Below the pieces are notes generated by a model. The model ran no database searches, had not been told where the DNA came from, and saw only the letters and a list, made by a program, of their open reading frames with translations. The translations under genes and the position numbers were made by a program. This document shows positions 58,953-64,000 of a stretch of DNA of 64,000 nt, piece by piece. The stretch covers positions 1 through 64,000 of the forward strand of contig NW_019029062.1 in assembly GCF_002105155.1 (NCBI RefSeq), in the 5' to 3' direction. The DNA comes from Lobosporangium transversale (lineage: Eukaryota > Mortierellomycota > Mortierellomycetes > Mortierellales > Mortierellaceae). Each line of letters starts with the position of its first letter. Position 1 is the first letter of the stretch.

Positions 58953-61365
58953 ATGAAAGAACAATCTATTACTACTCGCGCATTCAAGAGCGATAAAACT
59001 ACCACCATTGTCCATACGACCACCATAATCTCTGAGGACAAGGAGACTATTTCGGACAATGAATACGATAGCCAAGGTCATCATGGGTCGCACAGTGTTG
59101 TCGATGGCATGAAAAAGACTCTTCAAGATTATTGGTTCCCTTTCCATACTACCGAGTACTCCGACGAAAATGTGGAAGAAGAGGAGAAGCAGGCACATCA
59201 TCCTCCTCATTTTGAGGCTAATAGTGTGATGCGTCGCGCCTATGATTACTGGAAGTCTCTCACCCAGGATGCAGAAGAGGCTGCCAAGGAAGCCGTGACT
59301 AAGGCAAGAGAGGCTCGTGATGCAACTTCCAAAGAGGCAAAGTGGGCAATTTTTGGCTACAAGAAAGAGGCCCGCGAGGCATATGAGGCCGCAGAACAAA
59401 ATTATCGTGACGCATTGGCGAAAGCTGAGAGAATTCATGAGGAGGCTCTCGAGAAGGCACGTACCCATTGGTTCCAGCAATCGGATTCCACTCAAATAGA
59501 AGTGAGCGAGAAGCATCATTTGGGAGACAAAGTGGGAGATGTAGTTCACAAGAATTGGGAAAAATTCAAGGCCGCGGTCGATTCCTTGGCATCCAACCCA
59601 CCCAAGTATGCTTGCAGCCCTAGCTCCCAATATTGGTTCTCACGCCAGAACCCCGCTGCCGACTCTGGCTGGGACTGCCGCGAGATCTGGGAGCGTCCTA
59701 GCAATCACAAATATGACAATAATATGCTCAAGGCGTTGCCCAAAAAGCATGTCTCTTCGGATAAGGTCCAAAGCATCCTTGAGAGCCTTTTTTACCAGGC
59801 TGGGCAAAAAGCCAAGGATGTATCTTCGTCTACATCATACGATATGAAGTCTGTCAAGGATTACTATCAGAGCGCTCTAGATCGTATCTCTCGCAATGAG
59901 CTTGGGGCTGTAGGGGATTTAGATTCATTGGTTGACAAGATCAAAGCCAAGTTGGATGAGGCCAAGTATTACGAGGAGCAGACGGAATCATGGCTGACCT
60001 CACAGTGGAATGCTGTGGTTGATAGTACAGGCGATCTGAAAGATCAATACGACCGTGTGTTCAAGGATGCAGTTCAGGGTGTAAAGAAGTCTCGTACAGA
60101 TGCTTACACAGCATTTTTAACCGAACTGCAAACGTCTGCCAGCGCTGCACGCTCCAATATCGAAGAGGCTCTCGAGAACGCTAAGCGCGATGCAAGCGCA
60201 GATAAGGCCAAGGTTCAAAAAGCCATCCATGATGCGGCGTCCTCATTCTCCAACGCACTCAAAGAGACCGAGGCTAAAATGAAGACTGCGCGCAAGAATT
60301 CATATGATGCCGCGATCGAGACTTTCAACAAAGGAACTGCTCAGCTTAAGGCCAAGTTGGAAGCTGCAGCCAAGGTTGTTAGACAATCAGGCTCATCCAT
60401 TTCTTATCATGCTTCTAAATCAGTCTCATCAGCTGCTGCGAAGGCTTCTCAGTCTGGAGAGGGCTTGCGCAAAGATGCCAGCCGTAAGTTGGGTGAAGTC
60501 AAGGATAAAGCCTCGGAGGGGTATGATCGTGCTACAGCTTCACTCGGCGCTATGTGGGGTACTACCACTCCAGTCTCCTCACTGACCAAGGTCCATGATT
60601 CGTACATGCAGCTGCTGAGTGGCACCAGGAACACCTTGTTTGGAAGTTACAGCGGCACCACTACATCATCAAGTGGTAATCATGAGCCTAGCTCGATGTA
60701 CGGTGCTGTGACAGCACTATACTTGTTATTCTTAGTTCGTCAGATCTGGTTACGTCGCAAGTGTTGTGCCGAGAGCGCTACTCATGGTGGTGTCAAGCTG
60801 ACTACACGTGAGCTTCATCATAGCCACAACCGCAGCCATGGTTCTGATTCTGAGTTAGCTGAAGACCAAAGTAGCAAGCATGGAAAGCATAGTTATCGTA
60901 AGCCCAAACTTTTTTTTTTTTTTTTTTTTTTAAATCTTTTTCATACTAAATATCTAACTGCCTTAGACGTTTGTTACCATTGTTTGGTCTTTTGATGGTA
61001 ATACAGGCCATCATGACAGCAGCAGAAGTAGCAGCAGCAGCCTACATCAAGATGAGCATCAAAATTATCATTATAACAACTCCTTTGAAGCAGTTTTGAA
61101 GGCTTTTACCTCCGTGGCGCCCATGACGATGATATTTCTCGTATTACTTGAGTTGACAGGTTTTACACGTATTGGACTGCACACGTTGTTTGTTGGGTTA
61201 GCAGTATCACAACTCTTCCGATGGAGCTATTTCAATGACGTTATGAGACAATTAGGAATCGTGGGAGAGGCCGTATCAGGGATACGCGAAATTGGATATT
61301 GTCTCGCATGGACTGTCTTTGCTCTTGCAGGTGCTGCCAATGCTCTCAATTTTGCTGCATCTTGA
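58953..61365 (+). CDS. Ala/Lys/Glu-rich coiled-coil membrane protein (LEA- or apolipoprotein-like), 767 aa
   Basis: Exon 1 is 58953-60897 and exon 2 is 61007-61365 (GTAAGC donor, AATACAG acceptor, phase 1). Long amphipathic helices rich in Ala, Lys, Glu and Asp fill residues 90-600, with 11-mer-like AKEA patterns (AEEAAKEAVTKAREARDA; SNIEEALENAKRDASADK; KLGEVKDKASEGYDRATA). A hydrophobic segment, MYGAVTALYLLFLVRQIW, is followed by RRK and a His/Ser-rich loop. The C-terminal exon supplies about three more membrane helices (MTMIFLVLLELTGF, LHTLFVGLAVSQLF, YCLAWTVFALAGAANAL). A Trp-rich insert with three Cys (YACSPSSQYWFSRQNP, DSGWDCREIWERP) breaks the helices. Related architectures occur in fungal LEA-domain proteins of unknown role. 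Membrane or lipid-droplet surface association is inferred from the helices only. Confidence 0.75.
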
Positions 61366-61476
61366 CGCGTCAGGGAGTGACTGGCCTTGTTATTTATTTT
61401 GCAATAAATATTATTTCCTTTTGTTGCTTGAACTTTAGTCTTTTTTTTTTTTTTTTATACCTCTGTTCCTTCAATA

Positions 61477-63669
61477 ATGGAGAGTCTTTTCAGACAACCG
61501 CTCATTCTCGCTCGAGGGAATGTCCAAGGACGAATGCAATGTCTACATTACAAAGCCCACAGGTTGCATGTGTTGGCAAGTAAAAACATGCAACAGCAAC
61601 AGCAGCCGTTAGTCAGGAGCAAGAGCCTGCTTCAACCAATATATTGTCAAAGTATAAAATTGCAGCAAAGCAGACACATTGCGATTAGCAGCGTCTATAA
61701 GGATCGCCAAAGGCAAAGACTGAGCTGGGCATCAATACCTTTGGCCTCTAGTCAGACGCTTGAACACCAAAGAGAAGGAAGAAGAAGAGGAGGGAGATGG
61801 ATCGTTAATAATGATGGTTGTTCTCAAAGATACTCCTCTGCTGCTGCTGCGGCCACACTCCAGAAACTCACGCCAACTTTAATGGCCTCATCATCTACTT
61901 CATCATTTCCGTCAATCTTGGACAGCACTGATTTGAACAGTTCCATTATGGCGCAGGCGCCGCTGGAACTGTCTCGAGAACAGCGGTTTCTCTTGGATCA
62001 AGTGATCAACAAAAAGAAATCAGTCTTCTTCACGGGATCTGCAGGGACAGGAAAATCGGTTTTGCTCCGCCAGCTGATTGAAGAGCTCAAGGAAGTCTAT
62101 AAACCGGGACAAGTGGCCGTGACAGCATCAACAGGTATTGCGGCATGTAATGTTGGAGGCTGTACATTGCATTCATTTGCGGGCGTTGGGCTTGGGACCG
62201 GTACAGTAAAACAGTTGTTGAGCAAGTTGGAGGGAAATAGGAGAGCACGTGCACGATGGAGGAAAGTTAAAGTGCTGATCATTGATGAAGGTAAATGAAA
62301 GATCTTTCTTAGTCTCTTTAAATTCTCAAATTGCTGTAAATGTATGATAAAGAGATTTAAGAAAAAAAAAAGGAAAAAAAAATATTTGACAGCCTGACGC
62401 TCCTTTTTATGGTTTAGTATCAATGATTGACGGAGACTTATTTGACAAATTGGAAGAGGTTGCAAGGAAGATGAAGAAGAGCGATAAGCCATTTGGAGGG
62501 ATTCAGGTATAATTGAGCTTGTTGCATTGTATCTCTTAATTGTTACAAGCAGTAGCTATGAGGTGCTTATTTGTTCGCGTTTTCTACTTTTGCTGCTGCA
62601 GTTGATCATTACTGGTGACTTTTTCCAATTACCTCCAGTTGTTAAGGAAACCTTTTCACTCGACCCGTCACCAACTAGTACAAGGTCAAAGACGCTTATC
62701 CCTAGTATTAGAGGATCAAGCTCCACCACTACTATTATCAAACGGGCCTCGAAACCTGATGACGACAATGGACTTGAGTTTGATCCCTATGAGAGCGAAT
62801 TTATAGGATATAATGAAAACTATTTTAACGTTGGCGCAGCGCCTGTGCAAGATGATTCTGGGCAGGCCATAAATACAGAAGCACAGCTAAAACTTTGTTT
62901 TGATGCCAAGACTTGGAATACATGTATTGAAAGGACATTGCAGCTTACAGAGGTGTTCCGTCAGCGTGATCCAGTATTTATCAATATGCTGACAGAGATG
63001 CGACATGGAAAACTATCCAAGGAGACTTGTGATATCTTTAAGCAATTAGAGCGGACACCCAATTATCCAGATGACGGCATCAGAGCGACAGAGCTGTTTG
63101 CGTTGAGACGGCAGGTGGACGAGGCAAATCATCGATACTTGTCTAGTTTACCTGGGCCTGTATATGTTTATGAGCCAAAGGATGATGGTCCACTGAAAGC
63201 AGTTATGGATAGGGCATGCATAGCCTCTTCGAAGCTGCTGCTGAAGGAGAATGCACAGGTTATGTTGATCAAGAACCTGACACCGACTCTAGTTAATGGA
63301 TCAATGGGTTTAATTGTGGGTTTCGAGGAGGATATGTTATATGATGACGAGACTGGCCAATGGAATAAGAGTCATTTTCCTGTGGTTCGCTTCCAGGGCG
63401 AAGAAGATGATTTGGTGATTAGGCCAGAGGAGTGGAGAATGGAACTGCCCAATGGCGAGGTCATTGCCTCTCGAATCCAGATCCCCTTGATCTTGTCGTG
63501 GGCTATGAGTAAGTACATGAATTGAATGCTTATTTTACTTGATTTATTTTCCTTTATTTTTCTTCTTTTTCTCCTTTTTATTTTTTATTTTTTTTATAGC
63601 CGCAATTAAGTTGGAATTGGCCAAGGTTTTAGTCTTACTGATAACTAATCTATGGTTCATTATTATTGC

Positions 63670-63704
<35 letters not shown>

Positions 63705-63983
63705 GGTATCCACAAATCTCAAGGCCAGACTATGGAGCGAGTGAAGGTTGATATGGGCAAGATCTTTGAAGTTGGGCAGGCTTATGTGGCCCTATCGCGT
63801 GCGACATCGCTTGCTGGATTACAAGTGTTAAACTTCAGCAGGCGATCGGTTCAGGCACATGAACGTGTAGCCCAGTTTTACGATGGCCTTTTGACAGTGC
63901 AGGAACTGATGGTACAAGAAGAAAGCATGCCAAAGAAGACTAGCAGGCAAAAGACTAGGAAAAAGAAGATAAAAGAAGTTTAG
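61477..63983 (+). CDS. PIF1: PIF1-family 5'-3' DNA helicase, 695 aa
   Basis: Four exons: 61477-62290, 62418-62506, 62602-63508 and 63706-63983. The first ~170 residues are basic, Gln/Ser-rich and free of acidic clusters ([20 protein letters not shown]), compatible with a mitochondrial presequence. The helicase core has Walker [21 protein letters not shown] (GSAGTGKS at about 187-194), motif Ia [11 protein letters not shown], the Walker B KVLIIDEVSMIDG (joined across intron 1), [13 protein letters not shown] (motif III), LTEVFRQRD, the motif V/VI region [13 protein letters not shown], and [21 protein letters not shown]1 unwinds G-quadruplexes and R-loops and acts in mitochondrial and telomeric DNA maintenance. 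The stop codon is 18 bp from the window end. The last acceptor is AAAAAAAAAAAG after a T run, an unusual context. Confidence 0.9.
63670..63705 (+). repeat. T24-A11 homopolymer pair ending in the PIF1 acceptor AG
   Basis: About 24 T followed by 11 A and the G of the splice acceptor of intron 3. T and A blocks can base-pair with each other in the transcript, bringing the acceptor close to a hairpin. Confidence 0.85.
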
Positions 63984-64000
63984 TTATTAAAGATTATAAT

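Noticed and set aside
63598-63650. Extra PIF1 exon after TATAG at 63599
   Set aside because: Reading it gives a hydrophobic stretch not found in PIF1 helicases and separates two motifs that are contiguous in the family. Skipping it joins AM to [13 protein letters not shown] in frame.

Overview
The window is nuclear DNA of an early-diverging filamentous fungus. The best guess is a Mortierellomycete (Mortierella/Linnemannia-like). Genes are intron-rich with GT-AG introns, spacers are AT-rich with A or T homopolymers of 20-35 nt, a pepsin-type aspartic protease is present, and there is a complete phenylalanine 4-hydroxylase, an enzyme rare in Dikarya but known from Mortierella. A very large protein with no recognised domain also recalls recurrent Mortierellaceae predicted proteins. 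The genus is an inference, not something read directly.

Layout. 1-14.4 kb: first exon of a metaxin/Sam37-like gene, a 1,413-residue lineage-specific protein, a BTB protein, a secreted aspartic protease, a Kelch-repeat membrane protein and the CAAX protease RCE1. 14.7-27.4 kb: a giant inverted repeat with two 5.72-kb arms around a 1.27-kb unique spacer. Each arm carries a decayed Crypton/Ndc10-type tyrosine recombinase followed by a MULE-type DDE transposase. 27.6-33 kb: a broken ribosomal eL8 gene touching the palindrome flank, a rhomboid protease and a BTG/Tob protein. 35-43.2 kb: a bZIP factor and an SSXT (SS18-like) protein with a very Gln-rich body. 43-49 kb: ribosomal eS24 and uL22, and Mediator MED27. 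49-64 kb: an FAD monooxygenase with an 11-nt microexon, phenylalanine hydroxylase, an intracellular-type alpha-amylase, an LEA-like membrane protein and a PIF1 helicase.

The host genes are ordinary housekeeping, regulatory and metabolic genes and do not form a cluster or operon. Exon structures were built by hand from GT-AG sites, reading phase and family conservation. Lengths in aa are from those models, and each multi-exon model listed as complete closes in frame.

The main discovery candidate is the palindrome. Its two arms pair position for position (paired coordinates sum to 42163) with no indels. Each arm combines two unrelated recombination enzymes, and both appear inactivated by the same lesions in both arms. 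This implies that decay came before the inverted duplication or its homogenisation. It sits between the divergent RCE1 and eL8 genes. The eL8 copy next to it has no visible start-codon exon, a Trp-to-stop change and a 1-nt deletion, so it looks like a casualty of the rearrangement. An assembly artefact has to be excluded first.
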